Assembly (NCBI GenBank): GCA_003354225.1
Contig: PIVH01000347.1
Coordinates: forward strand, 1-6,176
DNA from: Globobulimina sp.
Lineage: Eukaryota; Foraminifera; Rotaliida
Length of the DNA stretch: 6,176 nt
Direction of reading: 5' to 3'
The position numbers and the translations under genes were made by a program. The notes beneath the pieces were generated by a model. It made no database searches. It was not told the origin of the DNA and saw nothing but the letters and a program-made list of their open reading frames with translations. Within the stretch, counting starts at the first letter, position 1; the number at the start of each line of letters is the position of its first letter. Of this stretch, positions 4,773-6,176 are shown piece after piece.

Positions 4773-6176
4773 ATGGCAGATCTAGAAGAAAGAAGACAAC
4801 GTTTATTATCCATGTTAGCTACTCATCAAAAAAAACTGACCAATATCGCATCAAACGATCCTAATCCTTGCACAGAACAGCAATCCAAACCATCATACAC
4901 TATTTATCAATCCAAGACGTATGCTGTATTATACCATCCAAATCAATTAGTTTGGGCATACATGAACAATGAATATCATCGTTGCAAAATCATAGAAATC
5001 CTCCACCCTAAAAATGCAGCAACAAATGACACTTATAATGATTTGGACGAAAACGAAGCAACACCACCGATAGACATAGACACCTCAACTGATTGCAAGA
5101 CGCCTCCATTGTGCACAGAATTGGATGATAATTGCCAGACTCCTCCATTGTGTACACCCGAACCACAACACATGCATAACAACGATAGCATCACTGATGG
5201 ATTGTGTATTTCATCCGTGCCAATTTATTGTGTTTTATGTTTAAATCCGCGATACAAACACGATAAGCCATGTACATATTTTATGGATAATCTTAGATGC
5301 CAATACAATGAAAATAATAAATGTCTATTCTCTCATGGGTAATATCTTATTTTTGAGCAATACAAAATATAAAAAACATGTGTTTTTATAGATGGAAAAC
5401 GCCGCAAGATCGGATTAAAAATATGAGTGAAATAGATATAAATTATACGCTAAAAACGACTGATCGATGTCTGGCGAAATGGCATGAAGATAATTTATGG
5501 TACAAAGGGAGAATAAATGCGATACATTTAATGAAACATGAGACAGTTTATGGTGTATTGTTTGATAATTATCCCGATGAGATACACAATGTAACCAAAG
5601 ATCTGATTGTGCCGTATACCTCGAAATTGGATACATTTAATGATTTCCATCAAGATGAATCTGCACAAATCCATAGTAATAATGCTACGGATTTTAGTGG
5701 AGGGAATATGATGGAATTAAGTTCATCGGAATTTGGCGAATGGCAACGACATACAACGGGCATTGGATTGAAATATTTAATGAAATTTGGATATGAAATT
5801 GGCGATGGATTAGGTAGGAATAAACAGGGAAGATCTGAGCCTGTGGCGATTAAGAAAATTAAAAAGAATGTTGGTCTGGATTTTGTCAATGCAAATATTG
5901 AACATCATAATGTTAACAATATGAATAAGGTGAAAAAAATAAAAAAGTTAGATAAGAAAAGGAAATTACGAGTGAATAATGAAGGGAGTAATTGTAAGAA
6001 GAATGTGTTTGCGACAATGAATAAGTTGTTTAATGGGAATAAGAGACCGGAAAAGAAGCGACGTAAACTGGAGCTGTATGATAATGGGAATGTATCGAAG
6101 AGAGATCTAAGTAATGATAAATTAAAAAGGATATCGGAATTGTTGTTTAGTTTGGAAAATGAGAAATGTTTATTTG
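4773..6176 (+). CDS. ZGPAT: ZGPAT homologue: CCCH zinc finger, Tudor-like and G-patch protein, 3' end missing
   Basis: Exon 1 (4773-5338) and exon 2 (5392-6176, open at the window end) join in phase 2 to encode at least 450 residues. The order matches the ZGPAT family: a short Arg/Glu/Leu-rich N-terminus; a first Tudor-like stretch (about 57-79, closing near 149-160) interrupted by a low-complexity insert; a CCCH finger with C167, C176, C184, H188 (C-x8-C-x7-C-x3-H); a Tudor-like domain at about 215-264 (CLAKW...LWYKGRI); a G-patch at about 309-354 (GIG...GYEIGDGLGRNKQGR); basic, NLS-like runs at 368-382 and 406-414; and the family's NVF motif near 393-403. The KRDLS...LF segment near 425-441 begins the usual C-terminal helix, so some tens of residues are probably missing. 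ZGPAT proteins are nuclear; the human one is described as a DNA-binding transcriptional repressor, and G-patch proteins commonly act with RNA helicases. I chose ATG 4773 (context GCAATGG) over in-frame ATG 4677, whose extension is hydrophobic and unlike the family. Confidence 0.92.
5091..5168 (+). repeat. two 39-bp coding repeats in the ZGPAT insert
   Basis: Residues 107-119 and 120-132 are two copies of a 13-residue unit with the shared core C-(K/Q)-T-P-P-L-C-T; a weaker TPP precedes them near 97. At the DNA level 5092-5117 and 5131-5156 are nearly identical, exactly 39 bp apart. They lie in the acidic, low-complexity insert between the two halves of the first Tudor-like stretch and look like a recent in-frame duplication. 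Confidence 0.85.
5339..5391 (+). other. 53-bp GT-AG intron of the ZGPAT gene
   Basis: The intron starts GTAATATC and ends TTTTTATAG. Unspliced, the frame stops at TAA 5340-5342, directly after the last zinc-finger residues. Spliced, Gly189 is restored across the junction and the frame continues open for 261 codons through the Tudor and G-patch domains. That continuity, and the match of both sides to one family, make the intron secure. It has a phase-2 junction and lies just after the zinc finger. Confidence 0.95.

Noticed and set aside
5415-5889. Two minus-strand frames (5415-5636 and 5650-5889)
   Set aside because: They are antisense to exon 2 of the ZGPAT gene, whose coding strand is firmly identified by domain matches.

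Overview
The window looks like nuclear DNA of a eukaryote with a compact, AT-rich genome. The support is a GT-AG intron of only 53 bp (5339-5391) inside a recognisable nuclear gene, the standard genetic code, long A/T-rich spacers, AATAAA-type signals, a TATA/initiator-like arrangement, and no Shine-Dalgarno sites or operon-like packing. Small introns and a ZGPAT-type gene fit an invertebrate or a small-genome protist. The exact lineage cannot be fixed from this sequence.

Layout. 1-71: a 19-bp tandem repeat cut by the window edge. 55-531 (minus): an unrecognised 158-aa reading frame whose last codons lie inside that repeat and whose start lies in a degenerate 54-bp repeat (460-577). 578-1680: A/C-rich spacer with no convincing gene, but with a TATA box, initiator-like site and GTAAGT donor on the plus strand at 1370-1430. 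1681-1995 (minus): a weak candidate for a 104-aa Cys-rich protein, overlapping a CpG-dense patch (1961-2068). 2062-3076: G/T-rich spacer with exon-like fragments that I could not assemble. 3077-3295 (minus): a weak acidic 72-aa frame. 3631-4641 (minus): a probable multi-pass membrane protein of 336 aa. 4642-4772: a short divergent spacer. 4773 to the window end (plus): the only gene I can name, a ZGPAT homologue (CCCH zinc finger, Tudor-like domain, G-patch), incomplete at its 3' end.

How the genes relate. The membrane-protein gene and the ZGPAT gene are head to head, about 130 bp apart, and probably share a promoter region. No functional pathway links them. The rest is spacer with weak reading frames.

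I found no convincing new multi-gene system. The most unusual signals are the sharp alternation of strand composition (C over G, then G over C, then back), including one switch inside the ZGPAT gene across its intron, and the duplication of the end of the first reading frame together with its stop codon.
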